A stretch of DNA of 64,000 nucleotides from Sediminibacterium soli. GTDB taxonomy: Bacteria > Bacteroidota > Bacteroidia > Chitinophagales > Chitinophagaceae. The first letter of the stretch is position 1. The number at the start of each line of letters is the position of its first letter. Positions 35,774-45,409 of the stretch are shown piece by piece. Position numbers and translations under genes: made by a program. The stretch spans positions 558,001-622,000 of the forward strand of contig NZ_JAACJR010000006.1 of the NCBI RefSeq assembly GCF_009939225.1. Reading direction: 5' to 3'. The notes beneath the pieces were generated by a model, which was not told where the DNA came from, did not search any database, and saw nothing but the letters and a program-made list of their open reading frames with translations.

Positions 35774-35787
35774 ACGAATAATTTGCA

Positions 35788-35795
35788 CAAAGGTA
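35788..35795 (-). promoter_or_regulatory. -7 element of the ABC exporter gene
   Basis: TACCTTTG on the minus strand, ending 15 bases before the TTG start. A TTG with 15-base spacing upstream is shorter than usual. It decides against the longer reading of the gene. Confidence 0.55.
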
Positions 35796-35851
35796 GCGTG
35801 TAATGCCTTTCAAAAATGTCGGATTGATGAACGGAATACCCGGCGGGTCGC

Positions 35852-35882
35852 TTGGTGTTTTGCGCCGTTTGGAGTATATTTA
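35852..35882 (+). promoter_or_regulatory. Promoter of the receiver-kinase-antiporter operon
   Basis: TTG (35852-35854), 20-base spacer, TATATTTA (35875-35882; one mismatch to TAnnTTTG). The implied transcript would start a few bases after the ATG at 35883, which supports the later ATG at 35904. Confidence 0.6.
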
Positions 35883-35903
35883 ATGACTATTGAAAAACTT
35901 TAC

Positions 35904-36302
35904 ATGCTGTATTTTTTTGTAGACGATGACGCCGACGATCAGGAGATCTTCGGGCTGGCGATTTCCGAGGTGGAGCCGGATGCGGCCTGTGTATTTGCCA
36001 ACGACGGCATTGAGGCGCTCGACAAGCTGAAAGACAAATCGTTTATGCCCGCCGGTATTTTCATCGATCTGAATATGCCGAAAATGAATGGCAGCGAATG
36101 TCTGACGGAGATCAGGAAAATCAAACGGCTGGATCCGGTACCCGTATTCATGTATTCCACTTCATCCGATCCGCGGGTGATGGAAGAGTGCAGGCGACTG
36201 GGCGCAGCCGATTTTATTGTGAAACCACCGGGACTGAAAGCGCTTACCGACAGGCTGACGCGGGTTATCCAGGATAATGAGCTGTATGGAGGACATTCAT
36301 AA
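35904..36302 (+). CDS. Single-domain response regulator (receiver only)
   Basis: 132 residues from the ATG at 35904 (MLYFFVDDDADDQ). Acidic pocket DDD at residues 7-9, phospho-acceptor Asp in FIDLNMP, and late Lys in FIVKPPG. No output domain, so it must act by protein contact, probably as phosphate relay or sink for the kinase whose gene overlaps its 3' end by up to 26 bases. Confidence 0.9.
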   Translation: MLYFFVDDDADDQEIFGLAISEVEPDAACVFANDGIEALDKLKDKSFMPAGIFIDLNMPKMNGSECLTEIRKIKRLDPVPVFMYSTSSDPRVMEECRRLGAADFIVKPPGLKALTDRLTRVIQDNELYGGHS

Positions 36303-38250
36303 AAGAATTGTAGAAAACGAAGCCCGGCTCAGGATTGCCATCGAATCGTCACAATTGGGCACCTGGGAATTTTCTCCGTTTACCGGTGAAATGACCTGGT
36401 CAAACGAATGCTACGCCATACACGGGCTTGCCCCCGGCACCCCCATTGACCTTACCGCTTTTGAACAGCATATTCACCCCGAAGACCGCGGGGCGGTATC
36501 CGCCGCCAGGGCCCGCGCCATAGATCCAAAGGGAACGGGAGAATACGATGTTATTTACCGGATATACCGGTTCGATAACAGCCAGCTGCGCTGGATACAC
36601 CCCAAGGCCAAAGTGTCTTTTAACGCCAATGGCGAAGCCGAGCGGTTTGTGGGCTCGGTGGTTGACATCACCGAATACAAAATATTTGAAGACAGCTTGC
36701 GCGCCAGCGAACAGCGGGCCAGGATTGCCATTGAAGCGGCCAATATGGGCACGTTTGACTGGAACCTGTCTACTTCCGAGTTTTACAGTTCGGAACGGCT
36801 GATCGAAATCTTCGGATTTGAGGCTTTACCCGGGGTAACCCATGAAATGCTGGTGGCGCGTTTGCATCCCGACGACAAACCCATGCGCGACAAAGCCGTG
36901 GCCGATTCACTGAAGAACGGAGCGCTGCAATATGAGGCGCGTATCGTTTGGCCCGATGCATCGGTGCGCTGGATAAAAGTGCATGGCAAAGTGATACAGG
37001 CCAATGACCGCCGGATCAAACGCATGTACGGCATCGTGGTGGATGTTACGGAACAGAAGAACGAGGAAGTGCTGCTCGAAAAACTGGTGGCCGAAAGAAC
37101 GCTCTCGCTGATGCAGAGCAACGAAGAACTGAAAAAAAGCGAGGAGCGGTACACACGTATGACGGAAGAGGTGCAGGACTACGCCATCCTGCTTCTTTCC
37201 AACGACGGTTATGTACTGAACTGGAACCAGGGCGCCGAGCGCATCAAAGGATACCGTGAATCGGAGATCATCGGCAAACACTTCCGCATATTCTACCTTC
37301 CCGAAGACCAGCAGAACAAACTGCCCGAGGCGCTGATACGCGAAGCGGTGGACACCGGCAGGTCTATGCACGAAGGATGGCGGATACGCAAAGACAATAC
37401 CATCTTCTGGGGAAGTTCCGTGATCACGGCCCTGCACGATTCCGATAACCATATCGTAGGGTTCACCAAAGTGACCCGCGATCTTACCGAACGAAAACTG
37501 GCGGAAGACCAGCTGAGGCAATACAACAGGGAACTGGAAGCGCAGAACAAGGAACTGGAACAGTTTGCCTACATCGCCTCGCACGATCTGCAGGAGCCGC
37601 TGAGGAAGATCCGCACCTTCACAGAAGTGCTCGAAAAAAACATCGGCGACCCCGACCAGGCAAAAAAATACCTTGAAAAGATCAGTTCCTCCGCCAGGCG
37701 TATGACCCAGCTGGTGCAGTCAGTGCTGGATTACAGCCGGCTCTCGGCAAAAGAACTGGTGCTGGAACGGGTAGACCTGAACCAGATGCTGACCAATGTA
37801 AAAACGGACCTGGAGCTGCTGATCGCGGAAAGACAGGTAACCATCCGCAGCGGCAGACTGCCGGTGGTAAAGGGCATACCGGTGCAGCTGCAGCAGCTGT
37901 TCTTTAACCTGATCAGCAATGCCGTCAAGTTCTCTGACAAAATGCCGGTGATCGAGATCCATTCCCGCAAATTAAAACCAAGGGAAAGCCGGGCTTACAA
38001 AGAACTGGAACCCGGCATGGACTATGTTGAGCTGGAGTTCCGCGATAACGGCATCGGATTTGAGCAGCAATACGCAGACAGGATATTCACCATTTTTCAA
38101 CGGCTGCACGGACAAAAAAGCTACCCCGGAACGGGTATCGGGCTGGCGCTTTGCCAGAAGATCGCGGACAACCACCACGGGCATATCCGCGCCGAGAGCG
38201 AACCCGGCAAGGGCGCCAGTTTTTTCGTGTACCTGCTCACTGTAAACTAA
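36277..38250 (+). CDS. Soluble PAS-PAS-PAS sensor histidine kinase
   Basis: Up to 657 residues; ATG at 36286 is an equally good start. Three PAS domains (about 18-135, 145-265, 300-415), the first two of PAS_3 type (GSVVDITEYK and GIVVDVTEQK ends). Then HisKA with FAYIASHDLQEPLRKI and a HATPase domain ending GTGIGLALCQKIADNHHG. No transmembrane segment, so it senses an internal cue such as redox state or a ligand. Its stop lies 7 bases before the antiporter start. Confidence 0.92.
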   Translation: MSCMEDIHKRIVENEARLRIAIESSQLGTWEFSPFTGEMTWSNECYAIHGLAPGTPIDLTAFEQHIHPEDRGAVSAARARAIDPKGTGEYDVIYRIYRFDNSQLRWIHPKAKVSFNANGEAERFVGSVVDITEYKIFEDSLRASEQRARIAIEAANMGTFDWNLSTSEFYSSERLIEIFGFEALPGVTHEMLVARLHPDDKPMRDKAVADSLKNGALQYEARIVWPDASVRWIKVHGKVIQANDRRIKRMYGIVVDVTEQKNEEVLLEKLVAERTLSLMQSNEELKKSEERYTRMTEEVQDYAILLLSNDGYVLNWNQGAERIKGYRESEIIGKHFRIFYLPEDQQNKLPEALIREAVDTGRSMHEGWRIRKDNTIFWGSSVITALHDSDNHIVGFTKVTRDLTERKLAEDQLRQYNRELEAQNKELEQFAYIASHDLQEPLRKIRTFTEVLEKNIGDPDQAKKYLEKISSSARRMTQLVQSVLDYSRLSAKELVLERVDLNQMLTNVKTDLELLIAERQVTIRSGRLPVVKGIPVQLQQLFFNLISNAVKFSDKMPVIEIHSRKLKPRESRAYKELEPGMDYVELEFRDNGIGFEQQYADRIFTIFQRLHGQKSYPGTGIGLALCQKIADNHHGHIRAESEPGKGASFFVYLLTVN

Positions 38251-38257
38251 CCGATCG

Positions 38258-39904
38258 ATGGAGAACTTCGGGAACATCATCTTCCTGCTGGCCGTACTGA
38301 TCAGTTTATCGGCCCTGCTTGAAAAAAGCAGCGTCCGCATACCGCAGCCCATCCTGCTGGTGGCGGCCGGGCTGCTGATCGGTTTTATTCCCTCGCTTCC
38401 CGATCTTGCCCTCGATCCGCAGATCGTATTCCTGATCTTTTTACCGCCGCTGCTCTTCGATGCGGCATCGCAGACATCCTGGAATGAATTCAAGGCGGCG
38501 CTCAGACCCATCACCGCGCTCGCCATCAGCCTGGTGTTCTGCACAACACTGGTGGTTGCGGCAACGGTGCACTGGCTGATCCCGTCATTTGGCTGGGCCG
38601 TGGCTTTTGTACTGGGTTCCATCATCTCTCCCACCGATGCGGTGGCCACCACCAGCATCATCAGGGGTATGAACCTCAACAAACGCGTGATCACCATCAT
38701 TGAGGGAGAAAGCCTGGCCAACGATGCTTCGGCACTGATTGCCTACCGTTATGCACTGGCAGCCGTGTTAACAGGCAGTTTCGCTTTCTGGGATGCCGGT
38801 TTGCAGTTTCTGCTCGTGGCCTGCGGCGGCATACTGGCAGGCATCGTCATCGGTTATATCCTGGTGTCTGTACATAAAAAGATCAATGACCATTCCCTGG
38901 TGGAAACAGGGCTCAGCCTGCTTACCCCGTATATCGCCTACCTGGCCGCCGAAAAAATGCATGTATCGGGTATACTCTCGGTGGTTACCGCCGGCCTGGT
39001 CATTTCCTGGCGCTCGCCCGAGGTGTTCAGCTACCAGACAAGAATGCATACCCGCGCACTCTGGGATACCATCATATTCCTGCTGAACGGGTTTGTGTTT
39101 ATCCTGATCGGACTGCAACTGCCGGGCATACTCCGGCAGGTACGGGCATTTACCACGGGCGAACTGGTGTTTTACGGCCTCATCATCAGCCTCATGACCA
39201 TCCTGGTGCGGATCATCTGGGTATTTGCGGGTGCTTACTGGACAACCGTGTTCCGGCGGCGCGGTAACCACTCAGATGCGGAAGCGGTTTCCTGGAAGCA
39301 TGTGGTGGTGATAGCCTGGACGGGCACCCGCGGCGTACTGTCGCTGGCGGCGGCCATGGCGCTGCCTTTTGTGCTCAACGACGGAAGCCCTTTTCCGCAG
39401 CGGCACCTGATTCTTTTTCTCAGCTTCGTGGTGATCTTTGTTACGCTGGTGATACAGGGTATTACCCTGCCGTTGCTGATCAGGGTGCTCCGGCTTAAAC
39501 CCGATGTTTCGGAAAACAGGGAAAAGAAAGAACTGCAGCTCCATATTGCCAACAGCGTACTGCATTTTATCGATACGGATATGCAGACGAAAATAGACGA
39601 TGATATCCGCGAGCAGCTCAAACAGGCATTCGATACACGCGCCGCAAGACTGAGCAGGGAGATCAAACTGCACAGAAGAAAGGAAGCGGCAGAAGACACT
39701 TCGCCCGTAACACCGCTGCTCACGCCCCTGCTCAGCGCCCGCCAGGAAATACTCAACTTTGAACGCGAACTCCTGATCCGGCTGCATAAAAACGCCGCTT
39801 ACGGCGATACCGTGATCCGCGAAGTGGAACGCGAACTCGATATCGAAGACATGCGCCTCAACCAGCATATGCCCGGCACTTCCGCCGAAAAAACCACCGG
39901 TTAA
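38258..39904 (+). CDS. CPA1-family Na+/H+ antiporter
   Basis: 548 residues; 12 hydrophobic segments to about residue 410, then a charged cytoplasmic helical tail of about 135 residues. Key motifs are SPTDAVATTSI and ESLANDASALIAYRYA, the ND pair of electroneutral CPA1 exchangers, and GTRGVLSLAAAMALP. It exchanges Na+ (or K+) for H+ at the inner membrane. Cotranscription with the kinase suggests pH or salt control. Confidence 0.93.
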   Translation: MENFGNIIFLLAVLISLSALLEKSSVRIPQPILLVAAGLLIGFIPSLPDLALDPQIVFLIFLPPLLFDAASQTSWNEFKAALRPITALAISLVFCTTLVVAATVHWLIPSFGWAVAFVLGSIISPTDAVATTSIIRGMNLNKRVITIIEGESLANDASALIAYRYALAAVLTGSFAFWDAGLQFLLVACGGILAGIVIGYILVSVHKKINDHSLVETGLSLLTPYIAYLAAEKMHVSGILSVVTAGLVISWRSPEVFSYQTRMHTRALWDTIIFLLNGFVFILIGLQLPGILRQVRAFTTGELVFYGLIISLMTILVRIIWVFAGAYWTTVFRRRGNHSDAEAVSWKHVVVIAWTGTRGVLSLAAAMALPFVLNDGSPFPQRHLILFLSFVVIFVTLVIQGITLPLLIRVLRLKPDVSENREKKELQLHIANSVLHFIDTDMQTKIDDDIREQLKQAFDTRAARLSREIKLHRRKEAAEDTSPVTPLLTPLLSARQEILNFERELLIRLHKNAAYGDTVIREVERELDIEDMRLNQHMPGTSAEKTTG

Positions 39905-39963
39905 TAGAAAATTGCTATACCGATTTAGAATAATGGTTCGGGAAGCAGGGGTTAATGTACTAA

Positions 39964-40146
39964 GGATTAGCGGATTCCGGATTAGTGGATTACGGATTGT
40001 TGATCGGCACGGTATGCCCTATAAATAATGAGTGAACGATCATTAAGACCATTCACCCTTACTTGTAAATAATTGCTCTTTTGTATCCTTGCTCCTTCCC
40101 ACGAAGCCAAAATCCGCTAATCCATAATCCACCAATCCGCTAATCC
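39964..40146. repeat. Long inverted repeat of GGATTA-type words (family B)
   Basis: Left arm 39964-39998 and right arm 40111-40146 are both built from words such as GGATTAGCGGATT and pair imperfectly. The 112-base loop contains weak inner complementarity (GAGTGAACG... / CATTCACCC). It lies between the stops of two convergent genes and ends exactly at the oxidoreductase stop codon. No ORF seen. Confidence 0.7.
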
Positions 40147-41586
40147 TTACGCTTTCCTGGCAGCGGACGCTTTGATATAGCTGGTGCCGTAGGGGTAGCG
40201 TTGCGGTCTTGACAGCAGTTTGTTGGCCTCGGCATGGTTGCGGAAATGTTCTTTTACCGGGTCCCACTGCAAACGCTGGTTCGGGAATTTCATGGCGGCA
40301 TGTGCCACCAGACAGGCGCTGCAGGAACGATGGGCCACTTCTATCGGACTGATATTCGGTTTTTTTGTTTTGATCGAATCGAGCCAGTTGCGGTGCTGTT
40401 CGGGACTTGCATACAAGTGGATCTCATTGGGGCCGATCACGGACTCCAGTATTTTCGGATCGCTGGCATCGATGCCTTTGTTGCGTGCATTGGTGGCAGG
40501 ATCCGAAGAAGTGGCGCCGCCCCCGCTGCGTGTGCAGAATATCCATCCCTTGGTTCCTTCAAAACGGATACCGTTCGGGAATTTGGGATTGACGATCATG
40601 GTTACATCGTTCGGGTATTTCATCTGCACTTCAAAATCGCCGTGTACATTCCACAATCCCGATTTCGGAAACTCAACACTTACGCAGGTTGCTTCCGATG
40701 GGCCTGTGTATTCGGTTCCCATTCCCCAATGCGCGATATCGATATGGTGTACACCCCAGCCGGTGATCATGCCTGCACCAAACTGTTCCAGGCGAAGCCA
40801 TCCCGGTCTTGCATTCACATCGGTCTGTGCATGCACGCGGTCGAAGGTATAATAGATATAGGGGGTTGATCCCAGCCAGGCATCGTAGTTGAACCGACCG
40901 GGCACGGGCATCTCTGTTGTTTTGCCGCCGGCAGGGTCGCCGGGCAGACCGATCTTAACCGTTTTCAGCTGACCGATGCGGCCGTTGCGCACCAGCTCGC
41001 AGGCTTTCTTGAACTGCGGCCAGGGATCCAGCGAACGCTGCTGGCTGCCGAGCTGGAAAACCACGCCGGATTTACGGATGAAATCACTCATCTGCCTGCC
41101 CTCTTCAATGGTAAGCGATGTGGGTTTCTGGCAATAAATATGTTTGCCCGCAAGCGCAGCTTCCACGGCCACCTGCGCATGCCAGTGATCGGGTGTGCTG
41201 ATCAGCACGGCGTCGATGTCTTTGTCGTGGATCAGGTCTTTGTAATCGTCGTAGGTCTTTACGCTCACCGAAGTGTTTTTCTGCTTGCTGTAAAAATCCT
41301 CGATGAATTTTTTTCCGGAATCGAGTCTTACCCCGTCAAAATCCGCGGCTGCGATCACACGCGCATCATCGTATTTCATGGTGGAGGGAAGATCGTGACC
41401 GCGTGCAATGCGGCCGATACCGATCTGACCGATATTGACCGTATTACTCGGCGCATTTTTGCCGAATACACTTGCAGGAACGATGGTCGGAAAACCGCTC
41501 ATGGCAATGGCCGATGCGGCAGTGGCTTTTGCAGAAGAGGCAAGAAAAGTTCTTCTCGATAATTCCTTCGGGTTTGCTTTTTTCAT
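40147..41586 (-). CDS. TAT-exported Gfo/Idh/MocA family oxidoreductase
   Basis: 479 residues. Twin-arginine signal LSRRTFLASS near residue 9, then NAD motif GQIGIGRIARGHDLP. The usual EKP motif reads QKP (YCQKPTSLTIEEG), common in exported members. Likely a periplasmic sugar-ring oxidoreductase that carries its cofactor in folded form. Substrate not visible. Divergent from the PD40 gene. Confidence 0.9.
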   Translation of the reverse strand: MKKANPKELSRRTFLASSAKATAASAIAMSGFPTIVPASVFGKNAPSNTVNIGQIGIGRIARGHDLPSTMKYDDARVIAAADFDGVRLDSGKKFIEDFYSKQKNTSVSVKTYDDYKDLIHDKDIDAVLISTPDHWHAQVAVEAALAGKHIYCQKPTSLTIEEGRQMSDFIRKSGVVFQLGSQQRSLDPWPQFKKACELVRNGRIGQLKTVKIGLPGDPAGGKTTEMPVPGRFNYDAWLGSTPYIYYTFDRVHAQTDVNARPGWLRLEQFGAGMITGWGVHHIDIAHWGMGTEYTGPSEATCVSVEFPKSGLWNVHGDFEVQMKYPNDVTMIVNPKFPNGIRFEGTKGWIFCTRSGGGATSSDPATNARNKGIDASDPKILESVIGPNEIHLYASPEQHRNWLDSIKTKKPNISPIEVAHRSCSACLVAHAAMKFPNQRLQWDPVKEHFRNHAEANKLLSRPQRYPYGTSYIKASAARKA

Positions 41587-41877
41587 ATGGCTTTGCTTGT
41601 TAGAAGATTTAGCTGGTTATTAACGGGTCTGTTGGCCGGTGGCGCCTCTGCCGGCAGAACTGAAAGAAGCCGGGAAGAAACCGGACAGATCGGGGGGAAT
41701 ACATATCCTGTTTCGGTATCCCGGCATTTCGTTCAATAAGGTGGGCAGCAAGGCAGGTATTCACTGGCTGTTTTTGGCTGTCAGGCATCGCAGGGCTAAT
41801 ATACAGGTTTCTGCGGATAAATGAAACCGATTGCATTTTTCCGTTGCATACCGTATCTTACCATTAACCCGAAACCT
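41587..41877. other. Divergent intergenic region, oxidoreductase / PD40 gene
   Basis: 291 bases. The right end carries the promoter listed next. The left part has a GC-rich stretch (about 41620-41700) without convincing coding potential or repeats. Confidence 0.5.
41831..41861 (+). promoter_or_regulatory. Promoter of the PD40 protein gene
   Basis: TTG (41831-41833), 20-base spacer, TATCTTAC (41854-41861), with the ATG 17 bases later. It lies downstream of an earlier in-frame ATG (41821), arguing that the gene starts at 41878. Confidence 0.55.
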
Positions 41878-43368
41878 ATGAAACAGTTATTCCTGCTTGT
41901 TGCCATAACCTGGGTCTGCACCGGTTCTGCGCAATACAATCCCGTTGGTATTTTTCAGCACCACGAAGACATCGGTGCGCCCGGCCAAAAAGGCAACCTG
42001 GTATACGATGCGGACAGGCAGGTATACCGTCTCTCGGGCGCAGGCGCCAATATCTGGGCAAGAACAGACCAGTTTCATTTTGCCTGGAAAAAAATCAAGG
42101 GCGATTTTATCATTCGCGCAACGGTGCGTTTTATCGGCAAAGGGGTTGCCGCGCACCGGAAGATCGGTATCATGGCAAGGGAAAAACGCACGCCGGATGC
42201 CCGTTATGCCGATGCCTGCGTGCACGGCGATGAACTGTCATCGCTGCAATACCGCGGTGCAGACGGCGATACCACCGGGCAGGTGATCGTATCCTCTTTT
42301 CATCCCACGGAGATCGAACTGGAACGCAGCGGCAATACCTTTACCTTTTCCGCAGCCAGTTTCGGACAAACCTATCGTTCGGTAAGCAAACAGCTGGTTA
42401 TGCCCGAGGAATTGTATGCGGGCATTTTTATCTGCTCGCACCAGGAAGATGTTACCGAGCAGGCGGTCTTCAGCAATGTGCAGATCATCATTCCCCCCGC
42501 GCCGGGCTTCAGGCCATACCGCGATTACCTGGGCAGCCATCTCGAGATCATGGACATAGCCACCGGTCACAGGAAGATATTGCACAGCGCACCCAATTCA
42601 TTACAGGCGCCCAACTGGACGCCTGATGGCAGGTACCTGATCTACAGTGAACAGGGACTGATCAAACGCTACGAGATCGCCACCGGCCAAATCAGTACCC
42701 TGCCCACGGGCTCTGCGCGCGACAACAACAACGACCATGTACTTTCATTCGACGGTAAAATGCTCGGCATCAGCAACCATACCGGATCCAGGCGCAGCTC
42801 AACGATCTTTATATTACCCGTTACCGGTTCCGACCATCCCGAACAGGTAACACCCGATACGGCGCATTCCTACCTGCATGGCTGGTCGCCCGATGGCCGC
42901 AGGCTGGTGTATACCGCGCAGCGAAACGGCGACTGGGATATTTACGCCATCGATCTGGCAACCAGAAAAGAGACCCGGCTTACCGACGGCGCAACACTCG
43001 ACGACGGACCCGAATACAGTCCCGACGGAAAATACATTTACTTCAATTCTGTGCGAACGGGCACCATGAAGATCTGGCGGATGCGGCCCGACGGTTCCGG
43101 ACAGGAACAGGTAAGCTTTGACGAATACAACGACTGGTTCCCGCATTTTTCACCCGACGGCAAGTGGATCGTATACCTCTCCTTTCCACCGGATATGGAT
43201 CCGTCCACCCACCCATTTTACAAGAAAACCTACCTGCGTCTTATGCCGGCGGCGGGAGGTGTTCCCAAAACGATTGGGTATATATTCGGCGGACAGGGAA
43301 CCATCAATGTGCCAAGCTGGTCGCCCGACGGGAAAATGGTGGCGTTTATCAGCAACAGCGGTATGTAG
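41878..43368 (+). CDS. Secreted TolB-like PD40 beta-propeller protein
   Basis: 496 residues with signal peptide (MKQLFLLVAITWVCTGSAQ). Residues 20-215 form a laminin-G/DUF1349-like beta sandwich; from about 240 there are six PD40 blades (NWTPDGRYLIYS, GWSPDGRRLVYTA, EYSPDGKYIYFNS, HFSPDGKWIVYLS, SWSPDGKMVAFIS and one degenerate). Often annotated as biopolymer transporter Tol, but no Tol-Pal genes are present. Likely periplasmic binding protein of unknown ligand. Confidence 0.88.
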   Translation: MKQLFLLVAITWVCTGSAQYNPVGIFQHHEDIGAPGQKGNLVYDADRQVYRLSGAGANIWARTDQFHFAWKKIKGDFIIRATVRFIGKGVAAHRKIGIMAREKRTPDARYADACVHGDELSSLQYRGADGDTTGQVIVSSFHPTEIELERSGNTFTFSAASFGQTYRSVSKQLVMPEELYAGIFICSHQEDVTEQAVFSNVQIIIPPAPGFRPYRDYLGSHLEIMDIATGHRKILHSAPNSLQAPNWTPDGRYLIYSEQGLIKRYEIATGQISTLPTGSARDNNNDHVLSFDGKMLGISNHTGSRRSSTIFILPVTGSDHPEQVTPDTAHSYLHGWSPDGRRLVYTAQRNGDWDIYAIDLATRKETRLTDGATLDDGPEYSPDGKYIYFNSVRTGTMKIWRMRPDGSGQEQVSFDEYNDWFPHFSPDGKWIVYLSFPPDMDPSTHPFYKKTYLRLMPAAGGVPKTIGYIFGGQGTINVPSWSPDGKMVAFISNSGM

Positions 43369-43386
43369 CGGCACGGCACAACGGCT

Positions 43387-44049
43387 TCACAACCGGTACA
43401 ACGAATTCTTGATTGCGTAAATGGCGATACCCGCGGCGGTTTTGACCTTCATTTTTTCGAGGATACGGGCGCGTATGCCCTCGAGCGTGCGGGGGCTCAT
43501 GAACAGGACTTCGGCGATCTCCCTGTTGGATTTTTCCTCGCAGATCATCCGGATGATCTCTTTGTCCTTATCAGAGAACAGGTTCTGCTCTTTGATCTTA
43601 TAGGGATTGAAATGACTGTTGGAGATCATTTTTACCAGTCGCACCGAAGTGGATTTACAGTAATAGGGATGGCCTTCATACACGGTCCGGACCGCATCGA
43701 TGATCTCTCCTTTCTGCGCGTTCTTGATGATGTATCCCAGTGCGCCAGCTTCCAGCGCTTCCACGATCAGGTGTTCGCTGTCGAAGGTTGAAAGGGCAAT
43801 GGTTCTTACCATCGGGAACAGCTGCACAATACTGGCAATCGCTTCTACCCCATCCATTACCGGCATACGCAGATCGGTAAGCACGATATCGGGTTTGGTG
43901 ACCAGTATTTTCTCCAGCAGTTCTTTGCCATTGGCCGCCTCGTCTACCACCACGATACCCGGATCTTTGCTCAGCAGGAGCTGCAGTCCATCGCGGTAAA
44001 CATCATGATCATCGGCAATCAGCAGTCTTATCTTTTTTTCTTCGCTCAT
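43387..44049 (-). CDS. NarL/LuxR-type response regulator
   Basis: 220 residues. Receiver domain (1-125) with phospho-acceptor in IVLTDLRMP, and C-terminal LuxR helix-turn-helix (about 155-215: EKSNREIAEVLFMSPRTLEGIRARILEK). Last gene of a four-gene operon and overlaps the kinase by ATGA. Two CGTAG-N2-CTACG dyads upstream of the operon are candidate binding sites. Confidence 0.95.
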   Translation of the reverse strand: MSEEKKIRLLIADDHDVYRDGLQLLLSKDPGIVVVDEAANGKELLEKILVTKPDIVLTDLRMPVMDGVEAIASIVQLFPMVRTIALSTFDSEHLIVEALEAGALGYIIKNAQKGEIIDAVRTVYEGHPYYCKSTSVRLVKMISNSHFNPYKIKEQNLFSDKDKEIIRMICEEKSNREIAEVLFMSPRTLEGIRARILEKMKVKTAAGIAIYAIKNSLYRL

Positions 44050-44792
44050 AACGGTATCTCTATTGTGTATTGCGTGCCGGCACCGGGCTGGCTCTCCAGG
44101 TAAATACTGCCCTGCAGCATGTCAACCCGGCGCATGATGTTCTGCAGTCCGTGCCCCTGCTTTTTGCCTGCCTCTCCGGTATGAAAACCCTGTCCGTCGT
44201 CGCTGACCAGCAGGTGCAGTTTTTTGTCGTCTGCTCTCAGCGTTACCTGAATATGCGCGGCGTTGGCATGTTTCAGCGCGTTATTGGTGATCTCCTGTAC
44301 TACGCGGTAAACATGGATCTCGTTCTCGGCCGGCATCCTGATCAGTTCCGGACTGGCATCAAACCGCAGCTTCAGCGAGCCCGAATGCCCGATCATATCC
44401 GTGAACTCGCGGATGGCGGATACCAGTCCTTTTTTCTGCAGCGATTTCGGCATCAGGTTATTGGATATTTCGCGGATCTTCTGCATGGTGGTATCGATGT
44501 ACCCACCGGTTCTTTCCAGGATATCGGCGTCTTCCGGGTCGGCAGTGTTGAGGCACTGCATATTGAGTTTGATGGCAGATACCAGCGAACCCAGTTCGTC
44601 GTGCAGGTCGGCGGCAATACGCCCTCTCTCCGTTTCGAGCAACAGTATCTCGGATACCAGTTGCTGTCGTTCCAGTTCCATTTTACGCCGCTGGTGACGC
44701 AGTATCGTAACCACAAAAAATACCACCAGCATAGCCAGTACACCGGCACCTATCAACGTGGCATAGAAAATTCGAGTTTCTTCGGGATGCAT
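44046..44792 (-). CDS. HisKA_3-type sensor histidine kinase
   Basis: 248 residues. One N-terminal membrane helix (about 10-30), a short coiled coil, dimerisation domain with RIAADLHDELGSLVSAIKLNM, and a HATPase with NNALKHANAAHIQV and GHGLQNIMRRV. It has no extracytoplasmic sensor domain, so it probably senses through the membrane protein encoded just before it, whose gene it overlaps by 40 bases. Confidence 0.93.
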   Translation of the reverse strand: MHPEETRIFYATLIGAGVLAMLVVFFVVTILRHQRRKMELERQQLVSEILLLETERGRIAADLHDELGSLVSAIKLNMQCLNTADPEDADILERTGGYIDTTMQKIREISNNLMPKSLQKKGLVSAIREFTDMIGHSGSLKLRFDASPELIRMPAENEIHVYRVVQEITNNALKHANAAHIQVTLRADDKKLHLLVSDDGQGFHTGEAGKKQGHGLQNIMRRVDMLQGSIYLESQPGAGTQYTIEIPL

Positions 44793-45409
44793 AATAACGC
44801 GATCGAATACATCAGGTTGCTAAGTACGTTGATTATCCGCAAAACATAAAAAATGGAATTGTAAAACCCGCGCGAAAACGAAAACTGCAGCACGTAAAAA
44901 GATTCGATATACGCTTTGTAAGCGAAATAAAAGACAAAGGTCACACATACCAGGAACATCGCATTGCGAAGCAGTTTCTTCCGCTCGAAAATGATCAGTT
45001 TGTTGATCAGGTCGATACTTAGAAAAACGATCACCATACAGTAATACACCCGGTAAAGCGAATTGATCTCGCGGTAAACGGTATGCCATGCCAGGTTATC
45101 CAGTATCCATACCGCCACCCCGATACCGCCGATGACCCAGTATTTTGTTTTTCTGGGCGACCGGTTCCAGCGATAGAACAGCCATAGCAGCATCAGGAAC
45201 TCCGCCAGCACATAGACATTGGAATGCGCGATATTGTTGCGGAATGCATACACACAAAGTATGCCGCTGATATCGCCGAATACGGCCAGCCACAGGAAAT
45301 AAAAAAACGGCCGGTAGATCGCGGGGGCGCGTCTGAAACGAAAAGCCCCCAGGATCGCAGGCAGCAGACCTGTCAGCGCCGAATAATGTAATAAAAGAAA
45401 TTTCTTCAT
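44753..45409 (-). CDS. Polytopic membrane protein of a kinase-regulator operon
   Basis: 218 residues from the ATG at 45409, which overlaps the previous stop (ATGA). About seven hydrophobic segments, basic loops, no catalytic motifs recognised. Located between a small Cys-tail protein and a sensor-less kinase, so a role as the sensing or transducing partner of the kinase is inferred. No family name is known to me. Confidence 0.82.
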   Translation of the reverse strand: MKKFLLLHYSALTGLLPAILGAFRFRRAPAIYRPFFYFLWLAVFGDISGILCVYAFRNNIAHSNVYVLAEFLMLLWLFYRWNRSPRKTKYWVIGGIGVAVWILDNLAWHTVYREINSLYRVYYCMVIVFLSIDLINKLIIFERKKLLRNAMFLVCVTFVFYFAYKAYIESFYVLQFSFSRGFYNSIFYVLRIINVLSNLMYSIALLCIPKKLEFSMPR

